A stretch of DNA of 64,000 bases. It comes from DYEP01 sp040755615. Lineage in GTDB: Bacteria > Bacillota > Sulfobacillia > DUSP01 > DYEP01. Location: assembly GCA_040755615.1 (NCBI GenBank), contig JBFMAL010000010.1:5620-69619 (forward strand), given 5' to 3'. The notes under the pieces are model-generated. The model saw only the letters and a list, made by a program, of their open reading frames with translations, searched no databases and was not told where the DNA came from. Positions 25,732-33,577 of the stretch are shown here, piece by piece; positions within the stretch are counted from its first letter, which is position 1; every line of letters starts with the position of its first letter. A program made the translations under genes and the position numbers.

Positions 25732-25744
25732 AGTAATTATTACT
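25732..25744. promoter_or_regulatory. PerR-type operator before perR
   Basis: AGTAATTATTACT, a perfect 13-bp palindrome 18 bases upstream of the perR start codon, matching the site before the rubrerythrin gene. It suggests autoregulation. Confidence 0.65.
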
Positions 25745-25814
25745 ATCTAATCAGGATTATTACACAAGAGTGCCGAGGTGTCAAGCCCCGGTCGACAGAT
25801 TTTTTAAGAAATGC

Positions 25815-26198
25815 TTACCCGTGTATGAGGTATGGCAGACATCTGACACACACCCAGACACTGTCTCCTGCGCGTCTTGCAGGAAAGAGGATTCTTTCGT
25901 CTTCCGTATTGCCGCAATTAAAGCACTTCTGGGCTATATAGGTCTTTGGCCGGTGTTTTGTATGTTCATGAACGGCCTCTTCAGAAAACGCAGGTGCTTC
26001 CCTCTCCTCGATGGAGAGAGCCCCTTCAGGGCATACGCCGATACAGAAACCGGCACCGTCGCATAGCTCCTCCCGTACCACCTTCGCTTTTCCGTCCACA
26101 ATCTGTATGGCACCTTCAGCGCAAGGGCTTACACACAGCCCACAACCCGTGCAGCGATCCTCATCGATCTTTACTATCTTTCTGTACGCCAAGAACAT
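25815..26198 (-). CDS. Ferredoxin-like 4Fe-4S protein with C-terminal zinc-ribbon-like motif
   Basis: 127 residues. The first cluster motif is complete (CTGCGLCVSPC). The second reads CDGAGFCIGVCP, with Ala in place of the second Cys; this variant is normal for a group of anaerobe ferredoxins with the following EEREA segment, so the second cluster may be three-iron or share other ligands. A C-terminal CFNC and CVRC pair looks like an added metal ribbon. Start: ATG at 26198, with a GTG directly before it. A structured 243-base leader separates it from the Rrf2 gene upstream. Confidence 0.82.
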   Translation of the reverse strand: MFLAYRKIVKIDEDRCTGCGLCVSPCAEGAIQIVDGKAKVVREELCDGAGFCIGVCPEGALSIEEREAPAFSEEAVHEHTKHRPKTYIAQKCFNCGNTEDERILFPARRAGDSVWVCVRCLPYLIHG

Positions 26199-26232
26199 CA
26201 CCTGGCCTTTGGCTATTCACCCGGCCTGAGGC

Positions 26233-26330
26233 GACCAGGCCTTGTGATGCCATCTCCCTTTTGCCAGGTTTTCTCTCCTTTCTGAATCGTATTTGCCTGG
26301 TCTCACGGACACAGGCCAAAAAAGGGAGAT
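26233..26330. repeat. Two interleaved inverted repeats in the ferredoxin leader
   Basis: GACCAGGC (26233-26240) pairs with GCCTGGTC (26295-26302), and ATCTCCCTTTTGCC (26252-26265) with GGCCAAAAAAGGGAGAT (26314-26330). The order arm1-arm2-arm1'-arm2' means both can form together only as a pseudoknot, otherwise as alternative structures. This fits a cis-acting RNA in the minus-strand leader. I recognise no known riboswitch class. Confidence 0.4.
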
Positions 26331-26441
26331 CTCATCTGGAGCAGGTTGGTTCGAGTGAAAACGTGGACCTGCAGCTTAGTAGCTTGCCGGTTTAGACAAA
26401 AGCGCCCAGAGGTCCAGCTGCCGGCACAGTGCGATGGCTGT

Positions 26442-26849
26442 TTAAGCCTTTCTGACTAGATCGGCCAGCTTTAGCGCGGCTAGCGTACCGATGATGCTTT
26501 CTTGCAGCGGACGCCACGCGTCTTTCAGGGCGCATACCTCCACTCGGTCGCACTTTTCTTCCTGTTCATAGCACTGATTTATGGCAGGCCGCCCCTGCAT
26601 CACTTCTACGATGTCCAGTATACTGATATCCTCAGGTTCTTTTGCAAGCAAGTATCCACCCTGGGCGCCCCTTTGAGAACATACTATACCCGCTTCGGCA
26701 AATTTCCTGAAGATCTTCTGCAGGAAATTCAACGGAATCCCTTCAGCATCCGCAAGATAGGAAACCGAAACCGGCTTTCCGGGAGCTGCCTGGGCTAACC
26801 TGACCAGGCTACGCAGAGCGTAATCAGTATTTCGCTTGATAATTTCCAT
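26442..26849 (-). CDS. Rrf2-family regulator with Fe-S cysteines
   Basis: 135-residue Rrf2-type transcription factor. The N-terminal winged helix (DYALRSLVRLA, then VSYLADAEGIPLNFLQKIFRKF) and QRGAQGGYLL wing are clear. Three cysteines (C-x6-C-x5-C, about 92-105) match the IscR-like cluster site with one extra residue. It probably senses iron-sulfur or redox state. It stands alone behind its own promoter. Confidence 0.85.
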   Translation of the reverse strand: MEIIKRNTDYALRSLVRLAQAAPGKPVSVSYLADAEGIPLNFLQKIFRKFAEAGIVCSQRGAQGGYLLAKEPEDISILDIVEVMQGRPAINQCYEQEEKCDRVEVCALKDAWRPLQESIIGTLAALKLADLVRKA

Positions 26850-26869
26850 CACACATCACCTTTATCATA

Positions 26870-26898
26870 ATTTTAGTCCAATTTAGATTCGCGGTCAA
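26870..26898 (-). promoter_or_regulatory. Sigma-A type promoter of the Rrf2 gene
   Basis: On the minus strand TTGACC (26898-26893), 17 bases, then TAAAAT (26875-26870), 21 bases before the start codon. Confidence 0.65.
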
Positions 26899-27024
26899 GT
26901 TTGCGGATGTGGTCTAAAGCGCTGTCGGATCCTTGGCCAGATGCGCTCTTTGTTCCCGTGTTTGGGCTTTGGCGGACGCCTGGCGAAAATCGCTGGGCTA
27001 ATCAATTCCGGGTCCTGCATGAAA

Positions 27025-27051
27025 CAAAAAACTCAGGGACAGGCCCTGAGT
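27025..27051 (-). terminator. Terminator after tRNA-Arg
   Basis: ACTCAGGG and CCCTGAGT pair across a 5-base loop. On the minus strand a run of Ts follows, 21 bases past the end of the tRNA. Confidence 0.8.
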
Positions 27052-27072
27052 TGTCAAGTCTATTATTCAGTC

Positions 27073-27149
27073 TGGTGCGCCCGGAGGGAATCGAACCCCC
27101 GCTAACCAAGCTCCGGAGGCTTGTGCTCTATCCGCTGAGCTACGGGCGC
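27073..27149 (-). tRNA. tRNA-Arg (anticodon CCG)
   Basis: 77 bases including an encoded CCA. On the minus strand the acceptor arm is GCGCCCG paired with CGGGCGC, discriminator A. The D arm has AGCTCAGC, the anticodon stem CAAGC/GCTTG encloses loop CTCCGGA giving anticodon CCG (reads CGG), and the T arm is GGGGGTTCGATTCCCTCC. Confidence 0.95.
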
Positions 27150-27197
27150 ACTGGACACTAATATCTTACCACAGAGGGCGAAACTCTACAAGGCACC

Positions 27198-27947
27198 TCA
27201 GCCAACAGTAATCTCTGCCACTGACTGGATGATCACATCGGCACACTTTCGAAGTGATTCTGTGGTACCAGTGCCGCTCAAAACACCAACGCTAAGCCCA
27301 ATACCCGCATTTCTCCCAAATTGCATGTCCGATGGCGAATCCCCCACCATGACAGCACTCTTTCTGGAAATGTTAAAGTATTTCAGCAGATACTCTATCA
27401 TCTCAGGATCGGGCTTGCCCGCCGATACCATGTCACTAGTGACAATCGCATCGAACAGGTCTGAAAACCCCGCGATCTTAAGAGTGTTTAATGTACGTTT
27501 CTGTGAATCGGTTGTGGCTACGGCGCATTTGATTTCCGCAGCCTTCAGTGCCTTGATACAGTCGACGGCACCTTTTACTGCACGCGTCAGGGATGCCAGA
27601 TCCAGCTCACTTTCCGCCTGGGCGTAAGCGTCTGCAGCGATCCGCCTGCACGTGTCGAATCCCCCCAAGCCAAGCTGGTACAACACCGTGGCAGTGACCA
27701 CTTGTTCATCCCTGGATGAGGCCAGAGCGAACGGTCCGTCTGGAAGGATCCTGCCGTCCTTTACTCCAAGCGACTGGACAAGCACAGCCAGATCTTTCTC
27801 CGCCAGACCCGCCAGTTCTTTGATTGCGGATACGCGGCGCGAGCATAATTCTTTCCAGAGCGGAAACGGGTCAAGCAAGGTGCCATCTTTGTCAAATATG
27901 ACGAGCCGACAGTCAAAAGAAAGGCTGCCAAAGTTTGCTACTGACAA
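27198..27947 (-). CDS. HAD-family hydrolase, phosphoglycolate phosphatase-like
   Basis: 249-residue haloacid dehalogenase superfamily phosphatase. Motif I is IFDKDGTLLD (nucleophile and acid Asp), with VATTDSQKRT as motif II, the Lys of AGKPDPEM as motif III and MVGDSPSDMQFG as motif IV. A helical cap between motifs I and II makes it a C1-cap enzyme like Gph or PpaX. Substrate not predictable. It diverges from the DUF1893 gene. Confidence 0.85.
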   Translation of the reverse strand: MSVANFGSLSFDCRLVIFDKDGTLLDPFPLWKELCSRRVSAIKELAGLAEKDLAVLVQSLGVKDGRILPDGPFALASSRDEQVVTATVLYQLGLGGFDTCRRIAADAYAQAESELDLASLTRAVKGAVDCIKALKAAEIKCAVATTDSQKRTLNTLKIAGFSDLFDAIVTSDMVSAGKPDPEMIEYLLKYFNISRKSAVMVGDSPSDMQFGRNAGIGLSVGVLSGTGTTESLRKCADVIIQSVAEITVG

Positions 27948-28003
27948 CGGAACACCTCCATGCAGATTATATCACACATTCTTTCGGAGGTTTTTGGGGG
28001 ATT

Positions 28004-28546
28004 TTGGCGAATAGACAAGAGATCCCGTTAGGGCAACTTAGGAGCATCGATGATGTAACCAAGGATGGCGTTCCACTGCCGGCGTTTTGGAGGGAGCGAG
28101 CGGCTTTGAAGATTGATGTGATGCAGGATTTGAAGACTGCACAAGAAGCGCTGGACAGGTACGTGTGTTCCCTCGCCCTCGTCCGGGGCGGCCAGGTGCT
28201 GTACACCTCCACGGGTAAAGGGATCGCACCGCTGCTTAATCTGATCAGTGAGCGGAGAGACCTTAAGGGCGCGACTCTTTCTGACCAGGTTGTGGGCTTG
28301 GCCGTGGCTGCCATCGCGCGTGAGCACGGCATCCTTGCGGTGTTTGGAAAGGTGATGAGTATGCCCGCGAGGGCTTACCTTGAGCACGAAGGTGTGATCT
28401 TCGATTATGGAACCCTCGTCGAATCAATAAAGACGGCTGACGGCACGGCAACCTGTCCCATAGAACAGATCGCCATCGAAACCCCTGATGTCCCGGCGAT
28501 GATCCGCAGGATTCAGGAATTCCGCGACAGGGCGGTGAGGAAATGA
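28004..28546 (+). CDS. DUF1893 domain protein
   Basis: 180 residues. From about residue 40 the sequence follows the DUF1893 pattern (DLKTAQEALD, SLALVRGGQVLYTSTGKGIAPLL, LSDQVVGLAVAAIA, and TATCPIEQ with a conserved Cys). The roughly 40-residue N-terminal part is not recognised. Start: TTG at 28004 behind a GGAGG/GGGGG region; not certain. The family's biochemistry is unknown to me. It overlaps the following hydrolase gene by 4 bases, so the two probably work together. Confidence 0.75.
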   Translation: MANRQEIPLGQLRSIDDVTKDGVPLPAFWRERAALKIDVMQDLKTAQEALDRYVCSLALVRGGQVLYTSTGKGIAPLLNLISERRDLKGATLSDQVVGLAVAAIAREHGILAVFGKVMSMPARAYLEHEGVIFDYGTLVESIKTADGTATCPIEQIAIETPDVPAMIRRIQEFRDRAVRK

Positions 28547-29760
28547 AAGGCTTCAGCGTGGAGGAAGAGCGTCTGGACGCGCTTTCGAAGGTTACGTCCG
28601 AAGGGCCGGGAGTCACCAGATTGCCGTACACGCCCGAGGATGCCCGAGCAAAGCGCATGGTACGCAGGTGGATGGACGAAGACGGTCTTGAATCATACGA
28701 GGATGCTATCGGTAACTTATTCGGTCGCGCGAATGGGGAAAGGCCCGGCACCATACTGACGGGCTCGCATCTTGACACGGTCAGGAACGGGGGGGCATAT
28801 GATGGTGCCTTGGGCGTGGTGTCGGCCATATCTGCTGTGTCAGCGCTAGTTGGCACAAGCTGCGACGCCAGACGAAACGTTGAAGCTTGTGCCACAGTAG
28901 GAGAAGAAGGCTCGAGGTTTTCCTGCGGTTACCTGGGCAGCCTGGCGCTCACCGGGAACGTAGATCTTAATACCACAGATCACAGCGGGATGACGCTGGC
29001 CCAGGCGCTCAGGCAGGCAGGCATGGATCCAGCTCTTGTGCATACAGCCCGGCGTAGCGACATTGCAGCATTTGTAGAGCTCCATATTGAGCAGGGACCA
29101 GTGCTTGAAGCAAGCGGCCTGGCGATCGGCCTGGTCAACCGGGTCACGGGCCTGTGGGGTGCTTCCGTCCGCTTTACAGGCAGAGCGGACCATGCTGGCA
29201 CGACGCCGATGGATGCGAGGCTCGATGCGCTCGTTGCTGCTTCTTCGCTGATCTCGCGCCTGCCAGCGCTTGCTGTAGCCTTATCCCGCCAGGCAAGAGC
29301 GACGGTGGGAATGATCAATGTCACTCCGGGTTCAAGCAACGTGGTCCCGAGTGAATGCCAGTTTTCTCTGGATGTCCGAGCGCTTTACGATGCCGATCTC
29401 ATAAGGCTGTCCGAGACCATTGAGGCGGAGGTACGGCGCATAAGCCAGGAAACGGGCTGCGCCGGCACGGTAAAGTGGCTGTACAAGGAACCGCCTGTGG
29501 GTATGGACTATCGGATGCTCGAGCTTGCTGCAGAGGTGGCGGACCGGATGCAGCTGCCTTACCGCGTCATGGAAAGCGGCGCAGGTCACGATGCCCAGAT
29601 CATTTCAAGGCTCGCGCCGTCGCTTATAGTCTTTATCCCCTGTGTCGGCGGACGGAGCCACTGTCCTGACGAAGCGGTGAAACCCGAGCACATCCGGAAG
29701 GGGACGGTTTTTCTCACTGAGTTCGTAAGAAGAATAAGCTTTGATGCCCATTTGTGCTAA
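28543..29760 (+). CDS. M20-family amidohydrolase (allantoate amidohydrolase / N-carbamoyl-L-amino acid hydrolase type)
   Basis: 405-residue dinuclear metallohydrolase of the AllC/HyuC/AmaB group. Metal ligands are in GSHLDTVRNGGAYDGALGV (His, Asp), VGEEGSRF and HIEQGPVLE, with the C-terminal His in CVGGRSHCPDE. Enzymes of this group cleave N-carbamoyl or ureido amino acids and allantoate. In a genome rich in ornithine/citrulline metabolism a carbamoyl amino acid is plausible, but that is inference. Translationally coupled to the DUF1893 gene. Confidence 0.85.
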   Translation: MKGFSVEEERLDALSKVTSEGPGVTRLPYTPEDARAKRMVRRWMDEDGLESYEDAIGNLFGRANGERPGTILTGSHLDTVRNGGAYDGALGVVSAISAVSALVGTSCDARRNVEACATVGEEGSRFSCGYLGSLALTGNVDLNTTDHSGMTLAQALRQAGMDPALVHTARRSDIAAFVELHIEQGPVLEASGLAIGLVNRVTGLWGASVRFTGRADHAGTTPMDARLDALVAASSLISRLPALAVALSRQARATVGMINVTPGSSNVVPSECQFSLDVRALYDADLIRLSETIEAEVRRISQETGCAGTVKWLYKEPPVGMDYRMLELAAEVADRMQLPYRVMESGAGHDAQIISRLAPSLIVFIPCVGGRSHCPDEAVKPEHIRKGTVFLTEFVRRISFDAHLC

Positions 29761-29801
29761 TACGCAATTTCTGAATGCAGTAACCCTGGGGAGGGGTAAG
29801 C

Positions 29802-30326
29802 TTGGCGACACTCTTTGGTTATCTATTTATCTTCTTTGCAAGAGTCATCGATGTGACCTTTGCCACCCTGAGATTGCTGATGGTTGTGAGGGGCAAGAAG
29901 CTCGAGGCCGCAGCTTTGGGCTTTTTCGAGGTGATGATCTACATCCTTGCGCTGAGCAGGGTTGTGGGAGCTTTGAACAATCCTATCAACCTGATAGTCT
30001 ACGCGGCCGGGTTCGCCACGGGCTCCATCGTTGGCAGCTGGGTCGAAGAGCGGCTCGCCCTCGGCTACCTCACTGTTGAGGCAATACCCAGTTGCGGGCA
30101 TGCGGAAATCCTCTCCGAAGATCTGCGCGACCGCGGGTTCGGAGTCACGGTCATAAACGGTGAGGGGCGCGAGGGCATTCGCAAGATCCTCTTCATCACT
30201 GTGCCCAGGCGCAACCTCCCCGAGGTGTTTAAGATCATGCAAAAGAATGACCCAGCTGCGTTCATCACTGTACTTGACACTCGCCGGACCCGCGGCGGTG
30301 TATTTCCCTACCGCAAGAGCAAGTGA
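29802..30326 (+). CDS. UPF0316 / DUF2179 membrane protein
   Basis: 174 residues: three membrane helices in the first 80 residues (FIFFARVIDVTFATLRLL, then FFEVMIYILALSRVV) and a soluble C-terminal DUF2179 domain. This is the UPF0316 family; a nucleotide-sensing role for the C-terminal domain has been suggested, but function is unknown. TTG start behind GGGGAGGGG. Its 3' end overlaps the convergent peptidase gene by 19 bases. Confidence 0.85.
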   Translation: MATLFGYLFIFFARVIDVTFATLRLLMVVRGKKLEAAALGFFEVMIYILALSRVVGALNNPINLIVYAAGFATGSIVGSWVEERLALGYLTVEAIPSCGHAEILSEDLRDRGFGVTVINGEGREGIRKILFITVPRRNLPEVFKIMQKNDPAAFITVLDTRRTRGGVFPYRKSK

Positions 30327-31459
30327 GCATCCCAAGACGAGATTAACTTAATAACGAATTCCGAGGCCCGGGCGAGGTTGCCCGGGTCTACGTTCTCCCA
30401 CGTGTCAGTAGGCCAGTGCCAATTGGGCAAGATGCCTTCGTTATCAAAGGCCATCACGCAAAGAGCGGGGTAGCCCCTCACCATAGCGGCCAGGGAGTCC
30501 GTGGTAAGCGCGCGGTACTCCATGGGTGCGATCTTCAGATGGGGGTTTTCCGACGATACGATCTCTGCCTGTGACAGGAGGTCAGGAGACGAGCGGTAGG
30601 TATGGAGCATCCCTTCCGCCGTAATATACTTCAGGTTGCCAGTACCAAGGTTGTCGAGATTGATGACCTGGGCACCTTTGATCGAGGCTTTGTATGCTTC
30701 CAGAAACCGTATCATCCCGACGGTTCCGGCCTCTTCCGCTCCTGTCGCGACCAGCCACACCTCGGTATGCCGGGGCGGCTCGGCCGACAGTCTGTCCGCC
30801 ACTTCGAGCAGCACAGCCACTCCTGAAGCGTTGTCGTTGGCGCCCGGAGTCACTTTCCCGAAGAACTCACGGTGCACAAAGAGAAGGACTGCGAACGCGA
30901 TGTAAATCACGGTGGGAGCTGCCAGGTAAGCGATGCCCGGTCTCCCGGATAGGGTCGACGCTACGGCTATCACTGAGTTCACTGCCAGGCTTATGGCCAT
31001 GAGGATGTAGGAGGTTCTCAGACCTTTGACCATCTTGGGGTGGAAAGACAGCCCAGATCTCGAACTGTCGTAATGGGCTGATACGATCAGCGTGCCGAGT
31101 TTTTGACTTGCTGCAGGAATCACGCCGATCACGTTCTTGCTGGGAAACTTGGGTACGAGGCGGGCAAAGACCTCACGCGTGTTCGACTCGGCATAAAAGC
31201 TCAGTATGGATACGACACCAAAGAACAGTGCGACATACCTAGCGGAGTAAAGCGCGGCTATCGGAGCGATGAGATTGAGCGCATAGATACAGGCAAAGAC
31301 CCAGGAGAAAGTGTGTTGGGCCCAGAAAGGCTGAAGGGTTACGTCGATGCCCGCCTGTTTCATTCTCGAGGCCACGTACTCGGCTGCCCGGGCCTCCTCC
31401 GCACTGGCCGATCGCCGGGGAAAAGACAGCTGCTTGACCGTTTCAAGTCGTTTATCCAC
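30308..31459 (-). CDS. M28-family zinc aminopeptidase, membrane-bound
   Basis: 383 residues from a GTG at 31459. Metal ligands are in SAHYDSSRSG, GANDNASGVAVLLEV and ATGAEEAGTVG, the co-catalytic zinc pattern of M28 peptidases. Two hydrophobic stretches before the catalytic motifs (about 55-100) and two within (about 145-190) suggest membrane attachment. The frame is open upstream to 31594, but that stretch has no peptidase similarity and contains hairpins, so I treat it as leader; the exact start is uncertain. Related to COG2234 peptidases. Confidence 0.8.
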   Translation of the reverse strand: MDKRLETVKQLSFPRRSASAEEARAAEYVASRMKQAGIDVTLQPFWAQHTFSWVFACIYALNLIAPIAALYSARYVALFFGVVSILSFYAESNTREVFARLVPKFPSKNVIGVIPAASQKLGTLIVSAHYDSSRSGLSFHPKMVKGLRTSYILMAISLAVNSVIAVASTLSGRPGIAYLAAPTVIYIAFAVLLFVHREFFGKVTPGANDNASGVAVLLEVADRLSAEPPRHTEVWLVATGAEEAGTVGMIRFLEAYKASIKGAQVINLDNLGTGNLKYITAEGMLHTYRSSPDLLSQAEIVSSENPHLKIAPMEYRALTTDSLAAMVRGYPALCVMAFDNEGILPNWHWPTDTWENVDPGNLARASEFVIKLISSWDAHLLLR

Positions 31460-31695
31460 GGCACACCCTGGTCCTAAATGCGAAATCCGGCCTCCCCTGA
31501 CCAGGCCTTCCGCTCCTTTTTCATCAGACTTGCCCACTCCCTTGAAGTGGGCCAATGGCAGGGAGACCTCTTGGGGCATAGCGCTCGGCCCCAAGGCCTC
31601 TTGGCTTGGGCCATGCCAGTTGATTCTAGACCAAAAGCGGCAATTCCTTTCCGCTTCCCGGTTACCTGGCAGGCCGAATGAAAGAATAAACCATA
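31460..31695. other. 236-base spacer with hairpins between peptidase and bshB1 genes
   Basis: On the minus strand this is the leader of the peptidase gene. CTTGGGGC (31570-31577) pairs with GCCCCAAG (31588-31595), and a CCCACT/AGTGGG hairpin lies near 31534-31556. No T run follows either, so they look like leader structure rather than terminators. Confidence 0.35.
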
Positions 31696-32391
31696 TCAGA
31701 GGAACATGCCAGTCAGCAGGTCTGAGATGCCCAAAGGCCCGGGAGCGACGATGGGCTCCCCGTACCGTGTGCCGATCAGGGATCCGTAGTACCTGTCACG
31801 GCTCTCGACGAAATAGAAGAAGCCTGGGTCGTTCACCTCGGTCCTGTGGCCATGGTGTTCGACCTGGGAGCGGTGGGCGCGGATGCTTTCCAGCTTTGTA
31901 CTGTAGTATTCGGACGTATCTACAATGAACGTGGGGATCGCAAGGCCCCGTAATAGGTAGTACAGCAGCCTCCTGGGTCTGTGTGGCGGCTGTCCGGTGT
32001 CCCTTTTGATAAGACCGGACTCAAAACAGGCCTCCTGCACAAGATTACTGCAATCGATGTGGTCTGGATGCCTGTCTATATAGTAGGGGGCTACGACCAG
32101 CCTCGGCCGGAACTCGCGTATCACTCTCACGACCTTTGTCAGGTGATCATGGGCATTCTTGAGGCCCCTGTCCGGGAGCCCTAAATTAACCCTGTGCTGG
32201 GCGCCGAGGATCCGGCGCGCAGTCTCCGATTCGGCAATGCGCTCATCCGGAGTGCCGTTGGATCCCATTTCACCGGCGGACAGGTCTACCAGGCACACGC
32301 TGTGCCCCATGGCGACCTGGCGGGCCACTGTACCACCCGCCCCGATCTCGATGTCATCAGGATGAGCGCCGAAGAACATAATGTCGACCAT
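31696..32391 (-). CDS. bshB1: Bacillithiol biosynthesis deacetylase
   Basis: 231-residue zinc deacetylase of the GlcNAc-PI de-N-acetylase/LmbE family. It removes acetyl from GlcNAc-malate, the second step to bacillithiol. Zinc-binding AHPDD appears near residue 10 and HPDH near 114. ATG at 32391 behind AAGGAG. It diverges from bshA over a 73-base shared promoter region, which supports the bacillithiol assignment over other LmbE-type deacetylases. Confidence 0.88.
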   Translation of the reverse strand: MVDIMFFGAHPDDIEIGAGGTVARQVAMGHSVCLVDLSAGEMGSNGTPDERIAESETARRILGAQHRVNLGLPDRGLKNAHDHLTKVVRVIREFRPRLVVAPYYIDRHPDHIDCSNLVQEACFESGLIKRDTGQPPHRPRRLLYYLLRGLAIPTFIVDTSEYYSTKLESIRAHRSQVEHHGHRTEVNDPGFFYFVESRDRYYGSLIGTRYGEPIVAPGPLGISDLLTGMFL

Positions 32392-32464
32392 CTTGTGCAC
32401 TCCTTTTTTGGTTTGAAGGTTTTTCTGGCTGGTCATGGAATACCGGAAATTGGAGGGTGAAATC

Positions 32465-33577
32465 GTGAAGATTGGTATCATATGCTATCCAACCACCGGG
32501 GGGAGCGGGGTCGTCGCCGCTGAACTGGGCAAAGGTCTTGCCCGAATGGGACATGAAGTCCACTTCATCGCATACGCGATGCCGTTCAGGCTACAGCAGT
32601 CTTCCGACACCGTTCATTTCCATAAAGTGAACGTCCCCAGGTACCCACTTTTCAGGTTTCCCCCATATGATTCTGCCCTTGCGAGCATTGCAGCAGAAAT
32701 CGCTGAGTCCTACGGACTTCAGATCCTGCACGTACATTACGCGGTTCCTCACGCTATAAGCGCCTATCTTACAAAGCAGATGGTGGGCCCAGGGCTTCGT
32801 ACCGTGACAACCCTGCACGGTACAGATATCACCCTTACCGGCGTGAACCCGTCGCTGTGCCGCATCGTGTCTTTTAGTATCAACATGAGCGACGCCGTTA
32901 CCGCCGTATCCTGGTACCTGGTCCGCGCCATGAACGAGCGGTTTTCGCTTGGACGCGAGGTGTCCATGATACACAACTTCATTGACACAGGTTACTACAA
33001 ACGTGAACGGAAACCCTTCCTGATGCCATGCCTTGCGCCAAATGGGGAGAGACTCGTGGTACATATGTCAAACTTCAGGCCTGTCAAGCGGACTCCGCTG
33101 GTTGTGGAGATCTTCAGCAGGATCCGAAAGCACCTGCCCGCGAAGCTGGTCATGGTAGGGTCAGGACCTGATTTGCGCAAGGCAGAGGCCGCAGCCGAAC
33201 GCCTTGGGGTGCATGACGATGTGCTGCTTGTGGGTACTCAGAACAATATCGTACCGCTGCTTTCCGTTGCAGATTTGTTTCTTCTTCCGTCATCCGAGGA
33301 GAGTTTCGGCCTCTCTGCGCTTGAGGCGATGTCGTGCGAGGTACCTGTCGTCGCTTCCAGGGTTGGAGGGTTACCTGAAGTGGTGACGCATGGAGTAACG
33401 GGATACTTGCTGGACAAAGATGACCTTGACGGCATGGTCGAGGCATGCCTTGAGATCCTGTGCGACCCAGAACGGGGCCGCGCAATGGGTTATGCGGGGA
33501 GGCAATCCGCGATCCGGCGATTCGATGCCTCCGTCCTGCTTCCGAAATATGAACAGCTTTACAGGGAATTGCTCTAG
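32465..33577 (+). CDS. bshA: N-acetyl-alpha-D-glucosaminyl L-malate synthase
   Basis: 370-residue GT4 glycosyltransferase that joins UDP-GlcNAc and L-malate, the first step to bacillithiol. Start GTG at 32465 behind GGAGG gives IGIICYPTTGGSGVVAAELG, a hallmark of BshA. SNFRPVKR and the EESFGLSALEAMSCEVPVVAS donor-binding motif follow. The last step gene, bshC, is not in the window. The 3' end overlaps the convergent amidohydrolase gene by 4 bases. Confidence 0.92.
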   Translation: MKIGIICYPTTGGSGVVAAELGKGLARMGHEVHFIAYAMPFRLQQSSDTVHFHKVNVPRYPLFRFPPYDSALASIAAEIAESYGLQILHVHYAVPHAISAYLTKQMVGPGLRTVTTLHGTDITLTGVNPSLCRIVSFSINMSDAVTAVSWYLVRAMNERFSLGREVSMIHNFIDTGYYKRERKPFLMPCLAPNGERLVVHMSNFRPVKRTPLVVEIFSRIRKHLPAKLVMVGSGPDLRKAEAAAERLGVHDDVLLVGTQNNIVPLLSVADLFLLPSSEESFGLSALEAMSCEVPVVASRVGGLPEVVTHGVTGYLLDKDDLDGMVEACLEILCDPERGRAMGYAGRQSAIRRFDASVLLPKYEQLYRELL

